From: Pseudomonas vranovensis DSM 16006
GTDB taxonomy: Bacteria; Pseudomonadota; Gammaproteobacteria; Pseudomonadales; Pseudomonadaceae
Direction: 5' to 3'
Length of the DNA stretch: 64,000 nt
NCBI RefSeq assembly: GCF_000425805.1
Contig: NZ_AUED01000003.1
Location: 496,001 to 560,000 of the forward strand
Of this stretch, positions 1 to 8,584 are shown one piece after another. The position numbers and the translations under genes are program-made. Every line of letters starts with the position of its first letter. Within the stretch, counting starts at the first letter, position 1. The notes beneath the pieces were generated by a model that was not told where the DNA came from, searched no databases, and was given only the letters and a program-made list of their open reading frames with translations.

Positions 1-198
1 GGAGTGTTCGTGGTGCTGCGCTGGCCGCTCGAGAAACGCGCCAAGGCCCGTCGTGAGCAGGCCGAGGCCGCCGCCAAGCGCGATGCCGAAGAGGCCGTGG
101 CCGATGCACCGATGGCCGCCGAGAGACGCGACCGTTATCGCAACCCGCCCGAAGCACCGTTGGGCGGTAGCCGTTCGCGGGTCGAGCCGCGCTTGTAG
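1..198 (+). CDS. C-terminal end of an unidentified protein (truncated by window start)
   Basis: The open frame enters from before the window and ends at the TAG at 196-198. The first residues visible (VFVVLRWPLE) look like the end of a membrane segment. They are followed by a charged Ala/Arg/Glu-rich tail and a polar end (RNPPEAPLGG) of the kind that hangs from an inner-membrane protein into the cytoplasm. Only about 65 residues can be read, so I do not recognise the family. The amidotransferase gene starts 23 bp downstream on the same strand, so the two are probably cotranscribed. Confidence 0.55.
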   Translation, partial: GVFVVLRWPLEKRAKARREQAEAAAKRDAEEAVADAPMAAERRDRYRNPPEAPLGGSRSRVEPRL

Positions 199-221
199 CC
201 ATTTGCCCGGGAGCAGCCAGA

Positions 222-995
222 ATGTGTGAACTGTTGGGCATGAGCGCCAATGTACCCACCGATATCGTCTTCAGTTTCACCGGGCTGATGCAGCGCGGTG
301 GACGTACCGGCCCGCACCGCGACGGCTGGGGCATCGGATTCTACGAAGGCCGTGGCCTGCGTCTGTTCCAGGACCCGGCAGCCAGTTGCGAATCGGAAGT
401 GGCCAATCTGGTCCAACGCTACCCGATCAAGAGCGAAGTGGTGATCGGCCATATTCGCCAGGCCAACGTCGGCAAGGTCTGCTTGTCCAATACCCATCCT
501 TTTGTACGCGAGCTTTGGGGACGCAACTGGTGTTTCGCCCACAACGGCCAGTTGGGTGAATTCAAGGGCCAGGCCACGTTCTACCGCCCCATTGGCGACA
601 CCGACAGCGAAGCGGCCTTCTGCGACCTGCTCAACCGCATCCGCGAGGCGTTCCCGGAGCCGGTGGAGGCTGAAGTGTTGTTGCCGGTGCTGGTCGAGGC
701 CTGCGCCGAATACCGTGGCAAGGGTGTGTTCAATTGCCTGCTCAGCGATGGCGACTGGCTGTTCTGCTTCTGCTCGACCAAGCTGGTGCATATCACCCGG
801 CGCGCACCGTTCGGGCCGGCGCGGCTCAAGGATGTCGACATGATCGTCGACTTCCAGGCCGAGACCACCCCCAACGACGTGGTCACCGTGATCGCCACCG
901 AAGCGCTGACCGAGAACGAGACGTGGCAGCGCTACGAGCCGGGCCAGTGGGCGCTGTGGCGCCGTGGTGAATGCATCGCCCAGGGACAACGCTAA
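222..995 (+). CDS. Class II glutamine amidotransferase (YafJ-like)
   Basis: A 257-residue stand-alone glutaminase domain of the N-terminal nucleophile type. Cys2 becomes the catalytic N-terminus once Met1 is removed (MCELLGM). Family landmarks are present: RDGWGIGFYEG near residue 35, HIRQANVG around 75, and NTHPF with FAHNGQLG around 90-110, which forms the glutamine-binding pocket. It would hydrolyse glutamine to glutamate and ammonia. No synthase domain is fused and no acceptor partner lies next to it, so the substrate receiving the ammonia is unknown. The DUF2937 gene follows after 10 bp, suggesting one transcript. Confidence 0.88.
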   Translation: MCELLGMSANVPTDIVFSFTGLMQRGGRTGPHRDGWGIGFYEGRGLRLFQDPAASCESEVANLVQRYPIKSEVVIGHIRQANVGKVCLSNTHPFVRELWGRNWCFAHNGQLGEFKGQATFYRPIGDTDSEAAFCDLLNRIREAFPEPVEAEVLLPVLVEACAEYRGKGVFNCLLSDGDWLFCFCSTKLVHITRRAPFGPARLKDVDMIVDFQAETTPNDVVTVIATEALTENETWQRYEPGQWALWRRGECIAQGQR

Positions 996-1005
996 GGGAT
1001 AGCCC

Positions 1006-1527
1006 ATGTTCAGAAGTTACCTGCGGTTGTTGCTGTTTACCTTCGGGTTGCTGGTGGGGGTGCAGGTACCTGGCCTGATCAACGACTACAGCCAGCGGGT
1101 CGAAGCGAAACTGCTTGAATCGCGCGAGGGTCTCAAGGGCTTCGAGGACACCGCCCGGCGCTTTTTCAATGGAGACCTGCAAGCGCTGGTGCGCCACTAC
1201 CGCAGCAGTGACGACCCGGTGTTCAACAGCGACGCCAACAGCATCGACAGCCTGCTGATCCGCAATCGCCTGCTCGAACGGGAATGGCAAATCCTCCAGG
1301 GGCCATGGCTGGAGCGCACCTGGCATGTGCTGGTACAGGCCGACAGCCAGCTGCGCGAGGAAACCCTCAAGGGCTACAACTACCAGATCCTCCTGGCACC
1401 CGAAGCCCTGGCCTGGGGCCTGAGCTTCGCCTTGTTGCTGGCCCTGAGCATTGAAAGCCTCTTGCTGCTGTTCGGCTGGGTGGCCCTCGGCGGGCGGCGC
1501 AAAGCGGTGAAAGAGAGCTGGCGCTAA
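1006..1527 (+). CDS. DUF2937 family membrane protein
   Basis: A 173-residue protein with a hydrophobic N-terminal segment (about residues 5-25, LRLLLFTFGLLVGVQVPGL). A charged, probably helical periplasmic domain follows, then a C-terminal membrane segment at about 138-162 and a short basic tail. This two-anchor layout with a middle domain fits DUF2937, a family without known function. The start is 10 bp after the amidotransferase stop. Its stop overlaps the stop of the convergent LysR gene by 4 bp (1524-1527). Confidence 0.75.
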   Translation: MFRSYLRLLLFTFGLLVGVQVPGLINDYSQRVEAKLLESREGLKGFEDTARRFFNGDLQALVRHYRSSDDPVFNSDANSIDSLLIRNRLLEREWQILQGPWLERTWHVLVQADSQLREETLKGYNYQILLAPEALAWGLSFALLLALSIESLLLLFGWVALGGRRKAVKESWR

Positions 1528-2435
1528 ACCAGCTTGATGCGCTGGGGACCAGCATCTGCGGCATAACGCTCCAGTACGTTGCGACACAGCGCCACCACTT
1601 CGTCTACCAGTTCGACCCCGGTCTGCCAGGCCACCACCAACTCCAGGCTCGGCGGTTGCTGCGCTAGCGGCAGCAGGGTCAGTTCCCCTCGCGCCAGTTC
1701 CTCGCTGACCAGCGCCGGGGGCAGGGCGCCGATGCCGAAGCCATCGCGCAGCAGACGGGTAATCGCCGCCACCGAGTTCACGCAGTTCAGCCGTGGCGCA
1801 CTGACGCCTTCGGCCTGGAGCAGGCTGAGCACCTCCTGGTGTGGCCGGGAGTTTTTCGAGAAGGTCACGATGCGCTCGCGGGCAAGCTCGGCGAGGGAGG
1901 CATAGTCGCGGTTGTAGATCGACTGGCTGGCCACGATCCAGCCCATGGGGTAGCGCGCCAAGTCCAGGCTGCGGATCGATTCCTGGCGCAGAAGGTCGGT
2001 TTGCAGAATTACATCGAGAAAGCCTTTTTGCAGCTGTTCGCGCAAGTTGAGCGCAGTATCGGCGATCAATTCGATTTCAACCTGCGGGTAGCGCTCCATC
2101 AGTTCCGACACCAGCGGGCTCATCCAGGTATGGATAACCGTGTCCATTACACCCAGGCGAATCCTGCCGACCTTGGCCCGGTCGCTGTCCAGCGATTGCT
2201 TGAGCGCCTTGGCCGTGTCGAGCATCTGCTCGGCGTATTCGAGCACCTTGCTGCCTTCGGGCGTCAGGCTGACCCCACGGGAATCGCGCAGCAACAGCTT
2301 GACCCCAAGGTCGGCCTCCAGCGCAGCGATGCGGCTGGAGATCGAGGCCTGGGTGGTAAAGAGCTTTTCGGCGGTCAGGCGAAAGCTCTTGAGCCGGGCG
2401 ACCCAGACGAAGGTTTCGAGGAACTTGAGGTTCAT
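1524..2435 (-). CDS. LysR-family transcriptional regulator next to the pxp operon
   Basis: A 303-residue LysR regulator. The winged helix lies at residues 1-60 (MNLKFLETFVWVARLKSF, then TQASISSRIAALE) and an effector-binding domain of about 200 residues follows. The frame is open further upstream, but the ATG at 2435 places the helix-turn-helix at the usual N-terminus. The gene is divergent from the MFS-pxpABC unit across 142 bp, the standard LysR arrangement. It therefore probably controls 5-oxoproline uptake and hydrolysis, with that compound or a relative as inducer; this last point is inference from position. Confidence 0.85.
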   Translation of the reverse strand: MNLKFLETFVWVARLKSFRLTAEKLFTTQASISSRIAALEADLGVKLLLRDSRGVSLTPEGSKVLEYAEQMLDTAKALKQSLDSDRAKVGRIRLGVMDTVIHTWMSPLVSELMERYPQVEIELIADTALNLREQLQKGFLDVILQTDLLRQESIRSLDLARYPMGWIVASQSIYNRDYASLAELARERIVTFSKNSRPHQEVLSLLQAEGVSAPRLNCVNSVAAITRLLRDGFGIGALPPALVSEELARGELTLLPLAQQPPSLELVVAWQTGVELVDEVVALCRNVLERYAADAGPQRIKLV

Positions 2436-2526
2436 GGTGCGCTCACTGATCAAATTTTTCTTATGCCAGACCGCTGGTTTTTCTCGTTGGACGGCGATGC
2501 GCACCCATCGAAAAATGACAGTCAGG

Positions 2527-2554
2527 TTGCGACAAAGATCGTCGCCTTTAAAAC
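2527..2554 (+). promoter_or_regulatory. Candidate sigma-70 promoter for MFS-pxpABC
   Basis: TTGCGA at 2527-2532 and TAAAAC at 2549-2554 are separated by 16 bp. They lie 23 bp before the MFS start codon, inside the 142-bp intergenic region shared with the divergent LysR gene. The hexamers are moderate matches, as expected for an activator-dependent promoter. I found no convincing LysR box. Confidence 0.3.
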
Positions 2555-2577
2555 AATACCAACAAGCTGAGGCAACC

Positions 2578-3864
2578 ATGAACCCATCGGGCGTGCAGCA
2601 ACAGGTCAAAACCAGATCGGTGGCGGGTCCCTTCGACTGGTACCGCAACATCAACAAGCAAGAACGACGGACCTTCTGGAGCTGCAAGATCGGCTACGGC
2701 CTCGATGGCATGGACACCCAGATGCTCAGCTTCGTCATCCCCACCCTGATCGCCCTGTGGGGCATCACCACCGCCGAGGCCGGGCTGATTCACACCAGCA
2801 CTCTGATCGCTTCGGCGCTGGGCGGCTGGATCGCCGGCATCCTCTCCGACCGCATCGGCCGGGTACGCACCCTGCAATTGACCGTGCTGTGGTTTGCCTT
2901 TTTCACCTTCCTCTGCGGCTTTGCCCAAACCTACGACCAACTATTGATCGCCCGCACTCTGATGGGCTTCGGCTTCGGCGGCGAGTGGACTGCCGGCGCC
3001 GTGCTGATCGGTGAAGTCATCCGTGCCAAGGACCGCGGCAAGGCGGTGGGCATGGTGCAGTCCGGCTGGGCCATTGGCTGGGGCCTGACGGCGATTCTGT
3101 ACGCGGTGCTGTTCACCTGGCTGCCGCCTGAAGACGCCTGGCGCGCCCTGTTCCTGCTGGGTATCGTGCCGGCGGTGTTCGTGATTTTTGTCCGTCGCCT
3201 GGTCAAGGACCCGGAAGTTTATCGACTGGCCAAGGCGGCGGAAAAAACCGAAGCGCCGTCGCACTTCTATGAAATTTTCGCCCCTGGCATGCTCTTCACC
3301 ACCGTCCGCGCCTCGCTGCTGACCACTGGCGCCTTGGGCGGTTACTACGCCATCACCTCCTGGCTGCCGACCTTCCTCACCAACGAACGTGGCCTGAGCG
3401 TATTGGGCACGGGCGGCTACCTGGCCATGGTGATCGTCGGCTCATACGTCGGCTACGTGATCAGTGCCTACCTCACCGACCTGTTGGGGCGCAAAAAGAA
3501 CTTCATCCTATTCGCCGTGGGCTCGTTCATCATCGTGCTGCTCTACACCCAGATGCAGGTCAGCGATGGCGTGATGCTGTGGCTGGGCTTCCCGCTGGGC
3601 TTCTTCGCCTCGGGCATTTTCAGCGGCATGGGGGCATTCCTGACCGAGCTGTTCCCCACTCGTATTCGTGGTTCGGGGCAGGGCTTTTGCTACAACATCG
3701 GTCGCGCCGTGGCGGCACTCTTCCCGCTGCTGATCGGCATGCTCAGCCAGAAGGTCCCGTTGGGGCTGGGTATCGGCGGCTTTGCGGCAGTCAGTTACGG
3801 TGTGGTAATTCTGGCGGCACTGAGCCTGCCGGAAACCCGCGGCAAAGAACTTGAAGCCCAATAA
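2578..3864 (+). CDS. MFS transporter, probable 5-oxoproline (or related acid) importer
   Basis: A 428-residue major facilitator of the aromatic acid/sugar-acid H+ symporter type, with twelve predicted membrane segments. Signatures include [13 protein letters not shown] in the first helix, [17 protein letters not shown] between helices 2 and 3, and [17 protein letters not shown] in helix 4. The start is the ATG at 2578; the frame is open further upstream but that part reads through the LysR promoter region. pxpABC begins 25 bp after its stop, so import of 5-oxoproline (pyroglutamate) is the natural guess. The substrate cannot be read from the sequence. Confidence 0.82.
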   Translation: MNPSGVQQQVKTRSVAGPFDWYRNINKQERRTFWSCKIGYGLDGMDTQMLSFVIPTLIALWGITTAEAGLIHTSTLIASALGGWIAGILSDRIGRVRTLQLTVLWFAFFTFLCGFAQTYDQLLIARTLMGFGFGGEWTAGAVLIGEVIRAKDRGKAVGMVQSGWAIGWGLTAILYAVLFTWLPPEDAWRALFLLGIVPAVFVIFVRRLVKDPEVYRLAKAAEKTEAPSHFYEIFAPGMLFTTVRASLLTTGALGGYYAITSWLPTFLTNERGLSVLGTGGYLAMVIVGSYVGYVISAYLTDLLGRKKNFILFAVGSFIIVLLYTQMQVSDGVMLWLGFPLGFFASGIFSGMGAFLTELFPTRIRGSGQGFCYNIGRAVAALFPLLIGMLSQKVPLGLGIGGFAAVSYGVVILAALSLPETRGKELEAQ

Positions 3865-3889
3865 GGCCGAGCCTGAAGGAGTGCCACAC

Positions 3890-4642
3890 GTGAGCCGCCT
3901 GCTATTGAATTGCGACATGGGTGAAAGTTTCGGCAGCTGGACCATGGGCCTGGATGCCCAGGTCATGCCGTTTGTCGATTGCGCCAACATTGCCTGCGGT
4001 TTTCACGCAGGCGACCCTGGCATCATGCGTCACACCGTGGGCCTGGCCGTGGCCAGCAAGGTGCGCATCGGCGCGCACCCGGCGTATCAGGACCTGGTCG
4101 GTTTCGGCCGTCGTTCCATGGCCTGCAGCGCCGAAGAAATCCGCGACCTGCTGCACTACCAGATCGGCGCGCTGGACGGCATCTGCCGTACCCAGGGCAC
4201 CCGCGTTACCTACGTCAAACCCCATGGCGCGTTGTACAACGACATGATGGCCGACCCGCAGAAGCTGCGTGCGGTGCTCCAGGCCGTGGCCGAGTACGAC
4301 CGGCAACTGCCGCTGATGCTGATGGCCACCGCCGATAATAGTGCGGCCCAGACGCTGGGCGACGAGTACGGCGTGCCGCTGTGGTTCGAGGCCTTTGCCG
4401 ACCGTGCCTACGACGCCGCCGGGCGCCTGGTGTCGCGGCGCCTGCCGGGTGCGGTACACCACGATCCGGCAACGATTGTCGACCAGGCCTTGCGCCTGGC
4501 CCGTGGCGAGCCCCTGGTCGCGGTCGATGGCAGCGAACTGCGCCTGCAAGCCCAGACCCTCTGCGTACACGGTGACAACGACAGTTCAGTGGCCGCGGTC
4601 CAGCAGATCCGCCAGGCCCTCGATGCGCAGGTGGCGTCATGA
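3890..4642 (+). CDS. pxpA: 5-oxoprolinase subunit PxpA (LamB/YcsF family)
   Basis: PxpA acts with PxpB and PxpC to hydrolyse 5-oxo-L-proline to glutamate at the cost of ATP. The 250 residues match the usual family length. Metal-site motifs of the polysaccharide-deacetylase-like fold are visible: [11 protein letters not shown] at residue 4, [14 protein letters not shown] around 30-45 and [13 protein letters not shown] around 65. I take the GTG at 3890, nine bases after AAGGA, rather than an upstream TTG inside the MFS gene, because it gives the canonical N-terminus. The stop overlaps the pxpB start as ATGA. Confidence 0.93.
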   Translation: MSRLLLNCDMGESFGSWTMGLDAQVMPFVDCANIACGFHAGDPGIMRHTVGLAVASKVRIGAHPAYQDLVGFGRRSMACSAEEIRDLLHYQIGALDGICRTQGTRVTYVKPHGALYNDMMADPQKLRAVLQAVAEYDRQLPLMLMATADNSAAQTLGDEYGVPLWFEAFADRAYDAAGRLVSRRLPGAVHHDPATIVDQALRLARGEPLVAVDGSELRLQAQTLCVHGDNDSSVAAVQQIRQALDAQVAS

Positions 4643-5343
4643 CCTATCGCATTGAAACGGTGGCCATTGACTGCCTGATGGTGCGGCTGTTCGACGCCAT
4701 CGATGAAACCAACATGCCGTGGATGCTTGCCGCCAGCCAGCGCCTGCGGGCGGTATTCGGCGAGTACCTGATCGACCTGGTGCCGTCGTATACCACGGCA
4801 ATGGTGCATTTCAACCTGCTGCAGTTGTCGCCAGGGCAGGCCCGGGTGCTGGTTCGCGAGGCACTGGAAAACCTGCAGCCGGACAACGGCAGCGGCGGGC
4901 GCCAGCACGAGATCCCGGTATGGTACGACCCCAGCGTCGGGCCGGAGCTGAGCCTGCTGGCCGAGCGTTGCCACACTTCGGTGGCCGACATCGTGCGCCG
5001 CCACAGCGAGCGCGAGTACCAGGTGTTCGCCCTGGGCTTCGCCCCAGGCTTTGCCTTCATGGGCCTGGTCGAAGAGGCGTTGGCGGCGCCGCGCCTGGCC
5101 ACGCCACGCAAGCGCGTTGCCGCCGGCAGTGTGGGCATCGCCGAGCGTCAGACGGCAGCCTACCCGGCGGTGTCGCCCGGTGGCTGGAACCTGATCGGCC
5201 GCACCCCGAGCAAACTGTTTGACCGCGAGCGTGACGGTTACAGCTTGCTGCAGCCGGGCGACCGGGTGCGCTTCGTGGCGGTGGATCGCGCCACCTTCAT
5301 CAATCAGGGCGGCGACGATACGCCACTGGAGGCGCAGCCATGA
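4639..5343 (+). CDS. pxpB: 5-oxoprolinase subunit PxpB
   Basis: A 234-residue protein of the allophanate hydrolase subunit 1 family, the N-terminal half of the KipI/KipA-type pair. Diagnostic stretches are [18 protein letters not shown] near residue 130 and [18 protein letters not shown] near 155, leading into [15 protein letters not shown]. It forms the catalytic complex with PxpC and takes 5-oxoproline from PxpA. Start and stop overlap the neighbouring pxp genes by 4 bp, indicating translational coupling and equal synthesis. Confidence 0.93.
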   Translation: MTYRIETVAIDCLMVRLFDAIDETNMPWMLAASQRLRAVFGEYLIDLVPSYTTAMVHFNLLQLSPGQARVLVREALENLQPDNGSGGRQHEIPVWYDPSVGPELSLLAERCHTSVADIVRRHSEREYQVFALGFAPGFAFMGLVEEALAAPRLATPRKRVAAGSVGIAERQTAAYPAVSPGGWNLIGRTPSKLFDRERDGYSLLQPGDRVRFVAVDRATFINQGGDDTPLEAQP

Positions 5344-6257
5344 GCCGCTTGATGATCGAGGCCAGCACGCCGCTGTGCCTGTTGCAGGACGCCGGGCGCT
5401 TTGGCGTGCGTCACCTGGGCGTGACCCAGGGCGGCGCGCTGGACTGGGTGTCGATGCGCTGGGCCAACTGGCTGCTGGGCAATGCCGCCGATGCCGCTGT
5501 GGTAGAGATAACCTTGGGTGGTTTCAGCCTGGTGGCGGAGCAGGACTGCTGCCTGGCCCTGGCCGGTGCCGACCTGGATGCACGCATCGACGGCGAGCCG
5601 CTCAAGCCCTGGTCCAGTTTCGTACTCGGCAAGGGCCAGCGCTTGCGCCTGAACCAGCCGTTGCAGGGCGCGCGGGCCTACCTGGCGGCGCCCGGTGGTT
5701 TTCACGCACCCCAGGTGCTGGGCAGTTGTGCCAGCGTGGTACGTGAGGAGCTGGGTGGGCTGGACGGCCTGGGTTCGACCCTGCTCAAGGGACAGCACCT
5801 GGCTTACAGCGGCCAGGCAGCCGGCGGGCGGGAAGTGCCCCAGGCAATGCGTGTGGACTTCACCCGCAACAGCCTGGACCTGGTGCTGGGTGCTCAGGCG
5901 GGTGATTTCAGCGGCATGAGCCTGTTCGAAGTGTTCAATCGCGACTGGACGTTGGACAGCCGCGCGGATCGCATGGGTATGCGCTTGCTGGGACCGGCCT
6001 TGCAGTATCAAGGGGCGCCGATGATTTCCGAGGGGATTCCGTTGGGCGCCGTGCAGGTGCCGCCGGACGGGCAGCCGATCGTGTTGCTCAATGATCGCCA
6101 GACCATTGGCGGGTATCCGCGGTTGGGGGCGTTGACGCCGCTGGCATTGGCGCGGCTGGCGCAGATGTTGCCGGGGAGCGTGGTGCGGTTTGTGCCAGTG
6201 GTTCAGGACCTGGCCTGGCAAGAACAACGGGCATTTTTGCAGCGCTTCGCAGAGTGA
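5340..6257 (+). CDS. pxpC: 5-oxoprolinase subunit PxpC (biotin-dependent carboxyltransferase family)
   Basis: A 305-residue protein of the allophanate hydrolase subunit 2 family. The N-terminal signature DAGRFGVRHLGVTQGGALDW and the later PVVLLNDRQTIGGYPRLG-like stretch near residue 250 are typical. Automatic annotation often calls it a biotin-dependent carboxyltransferase, but the contiguous pxpA and pxpB genes point to 5-oxoprolinase. It is the last gene of the operon; a repeat element follows at 6304-6374. Confidence 0.92.
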   Translation: MSRLMIEASTPLCLLQDAGRFGVRHLGVTQGGALDWVSMRWANWLLGNAADAAVVEITLGGFSLVAEQDCCLALAGADLDARIDGEPLKPWSSFVLGKGQRLRLNQPLQGARAYLAAPGGFHAPQVLGSCASVVREELGGLDGLGSTLLKGQHLAYSGQAAGGREVPQAMRVDFTRNSLDLVLGAQAGDFSGMSLFEVFNRDWTLDSRADRMGMRLLGPALQYQGAPMISEGIPLGAVQVPPDGQPIVLLNDRQTIGGYPRLGALTPLALARLAQMLPGSVVRFVPVVQDLAWQEQRAFLQRFAE

Positions 6258-6303
6258 TTGCGGGGCGGGCCCGCACCTTGTGGAACCACGACCGCTGTGC
6301 GGC

Positions 6304-6374
6304 CGATCGCAGGCTATTGCCAGCGGCTACATCGGTAATCTGTAGCCGCTTGCCGAGGTATGGGGCTGCGATCG
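6304..6374. repeat. Imperfect inverted repeat, REP-like element between convergent genes
   Basis: Nested dyad. Outer arms are CGATCGCAG at 6304-6312 and CTGCGATCG at 6366-6374. A perfect 10-bp inner stem is formed by AGCGGCTACA at 6322-6331 and TGTAGCCGCT at 6341-6350. It sits in the 148-bp gap between pxpC and the convergent VWA gene. The sequence differs from the other REP copies of this window, so it is probably a second pseudomonad REP family. It may act as a bidirectional terminator or an mRNA stabiliser. Confidence 0.6.
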
Positions 6375-6405
6375 ACTGCGCAGCAGTCGCCATTGCCCGA
6401 CGAGG

Positions 6406-7584
6406 CTACTTGGACAAGAACCGCATCCCTTCTTCCAGTCCGCGCAAGGTCAACGGGAACATCCGGTCCTCCACCAGTTCGCGCACGATGTTGGTCGAGG
6501 CGGTGTAGTTCCAGGTTTCCTTGGGGTACGGGTTGATCCAGATGAGCTTCTTGTACTTCTCCATGAAGCGCTGCATCCACACATAACCGGCTTCTTCGTT
6601 CCAGTGCTCGACGCTGCCGCCCGGCTGGGTGATTTCGTAGGGCGCCATGGCTGCGTCGCCGACGAAGACCACTTTGTAGTCGGCGCCGTACTTGTGCAGC
6701 AGGTCCATGGTCGAGGTACGTTCGGAGGTGCGGCGCAGGTTGTTCTTCCACACCGACTCGTAGACGAAGTTGTGGAAGTAGTAGTACTCCAGGTGTTTGA
6801 ACTCGGTCTTGCAGGCCGAGAACAACTCTTCGCAGATCTTCACGTGGGCGTCCATCGAGCCGCCGATGTCGAACAGCAGCAGCAACTTGACGCTGTTGCG
6901 CCGCTCCGGTCGCATCTGGATGTTGAGCAGGCCGGCATCGCGGGCCGTGTGGTCGATGGTGCCGTCGATGTCCAGTTCTTCGGCCGCGCCCTGGCGGGCG
7001 AACTTGCGCAGGCGGCGCAGGGCCAGCTTTATGTTGCGTGTGCCCAGCTCGACCTGGTCGTCGAGGTTCTTGTACTCGCGCTGGTCCCAGACCTTGACCG
7101 CCTTGCCCTGGCGCTTGCCGGCATCGCCGACGCGAATGCCTTCGGGGTTGAAACCACCCGAACCGAACGGGCTGGTGCCGCCGGTGCCGATCCACTTGTT
7201 GCCACCGGCATGGCGTTCCTTCTGTTCTTCCAGGCGCTTCTTGAATTCTTCGATCAGCTTGTCCAGGCCACCCAGGGACTGGATCTGCGCGCGCTCCTCA
7301 TCGGTCAGGGAGCGCTCGAATTCCTTGCGCAACCAGTCTTCCGGAATCAGGGCCTCCAGGTGTTGGTTGAGGTTTTCCAGGCCCTTGAAGTAGGCCGAGA
7401 AAGCACGGTCGAACTTGTCGAAATGCCGCTCGTCCTTGACCAGGATCGCCCGTGACAAGTAGTAGAACTCGTCCATGTCGGCAAAGGTGACTCGCTGCTT
7501 GAGCGCATTGAGCAGATCAAGCAACTCGCGCACCGATACCGGCACCTTGGCGGCGCGCATTTCATTGAACAGATTGAGCAGCAT
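6406..7584 (-). CDS. VWA domain-containing protein (CoxE-like), partner of MoxR
   Basis: A 392-residue cytoplasmic protein with a charged helical N-terminal half and a von Willebrand A domain from about residue 235. The metal-ion site reads DIGGSMDAH, where the first Ser of the usual DxSxS is Gly. A CoxE-type domain of this kind pairs with a MoxR AAA+ ATPase, and the moxR-like gene lies directly upstream in transcription with a 17-bp gap. Such pairs assemble or insert metals into client enzymes, or remodel complexes. No client gene is next to it here. Confidence 0.85.
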   Translation of the reverse strand: MLLNLFNEMRAAKVPVSVRELLDLLNALKQRVTFADMDEFYYLSRAILVKDERHFDKFDRAFSAYFKGLENLNQHLEALIPEDWLRKEFERSLTDEERAQIQSLGGLDKLIEEFKKRLEEQKERHAGGNKWIGTGGTSPFGSGGFNPEGIRVGDAGKRQGKAVKVWDQREYKNLDDQVELGTRNIKLALRRLRKFARQGAAEELDIDGTIDHTARDAGLLNIQMRPERRNSVKLLLLFDIGGSMDAHVKICEELFSACKTEFKHLEYYYFHNFVYESVWKNNLRRTSERTSTMDLLHKYGADYKVVFVGDAAMAPYEITQPGGSVEHWNEEAGYVWMQRFMEKYKKLIWINPYPKETWNYTASTNIVRELVEDRMFPLTLRGLEEGMRFLSK

Positions 7585-7601
7585 GGCAATTGCCCCCAGG
7601 C

Positions 7602-8447
7602 TCAGCGGTTACCGCGACGGCTCATGAACGCCAGGCGTTCAAGCAGTTGCACATCCTGTTCGTTCTTCACCAAAGCGCCGGCCAGCGGCGGGATAGCCTT
7701 GGTTGGGTCGCGTTCACGCAGCACCGCTTCGCCGATGTTGTCGGCCATCAGCAGTTTGAGCCAGTCGACCAGCTCGGAGGTAGACGGCTTTTTCTTCAGG
7801 CCCGGTACCTTGCGCACGTCGAAGAACACGTCCAGCGCTTCACTGACCAGGTCTTTCTTGATGTTGGGGTAGTGGACATCGACGATTTTCTGCAGGGTGT
7901 CGCGGTCGGGAAAGGCGATGTAATGGAAGAAACAACGGCGCAGGAAGGCGTCGGGCAGTTCTTTTTCGTTGTTGGAGGTAATGATGATGATCGGGCGCTG
8001 CTTGGCCTTGATCGTCTCGTCGGTCTCGTAAACGTAGAACTCCATCTTGTCCAGTTCCTGCAACAGGTCGTTGGGGAACTCGATGTCGGCCTTGTCGATT
8101 TCGTCGATCAGCAGGATGACCCGCTCCTCGGACTCGAACGCCTCCCAGAGCTTGCCTTTCTTCAGGTAGTTGCGCACGTCGTGGACTTTGTCCACGCCCA
8201 GCTGCGAGTCACGCAGGCGGCTGACCGCGTCGTACTCGTACAAGCCCTGGTGAGCCTTGGTGGTGGACTTGATGTGCCAGGTGATCAGCTTGGCGCCAAA
8301 GGACTCGGCCAGCTGTTCGGCGAGCATGGTCTTGCCGGTGCCCGGCTCGCCCTTGACCAGTAGCGGTCGCTCCAGGGTGATCGCCGCGTTGACTGCCAGT
8401 TTCAGGTCGTCTGTGGCGACGTATGCGCGGGTGCCTTCGAACTTCAT
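7602..8447 (-). CDS. MoxR-family AAA+ ATPase
   Basis: A 281-residue AAA+ ATPase. Walker A is GEPGTGKT at residues 33-40, Walker B is VILLIDEIDKAD near 110, and sensor 1 is ITSNNEKELPDAFLRRC. The ATG at 8447 is preceded by AGAGGAT at good spacing; an upstream in-frame start would add 19 residues lacking a ribosome site. MoxR proteins are hexameric chaperone-like ATPases that work with VWA-domain adaptors, and the VWA gene follows 17 bp downstream on the same strand. Confidence 0.9.
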   Translation of the reverse strand: MKFEGTRAYVATDDLKLAVNAAITLERPLLVKGEPGTGKTMLAEQLAESFGAKLITWHIKSTTKAHQGLYEYDAVSRLRDSQLGVDKVHDVRNYLKKGKLWEAFESEERVILLIDEIDKADIEFPNDLLQELDKMEFYVYETDETIKAKQRPIIIITSNNEKELPDAFLRRCFFHYIAFPDRDTLQKIVDVHYPNIKKDLVSEALDVFFDVRKVPGLKKKPSTSELVDWLKLLMADNIGEAVLRERDPTKAIPPLAGALVKNEQDVQLLERLAFMSRRGNR

Positions 8448-8545
8448 GAACCGATCCTCTAACGTAGCGCCGGGGTACATGGCCCCTGGCGGAAAAATTG
8501 TCATGCACGACTATAACGCGGGCTCTGGCTGGCTGGGAACGCAGG

Positions 8546-8572
8546 CGCCTCATTCAGTCTCTGAATGAGGCG
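8546..8572 (-). terminator. Strong hairpin after the DUF748 gene
   Basis: A perfect 12-bp stem (CGCCTCATTCAG at 8546-8557 and CTGAATGAGGCG at 8561-8572) with a 3-nt loop. It lies 13 bp past the stop of the minus-strand DUF748 gene and about 100 bp before the moxR start. It has no T tract, so it may be a weak terminator or a transcript-end protector. Confidence 0.5.
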
Positions 8573-8584
8573 TCACGTCGTGAC

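Noticed and set aside
135-1007. A 290-codon minus-strand frame across the amidotransferase gene
   Set aside because: The plus-strand amidotransferase has all catalytic motifs; the opposite frame has none.
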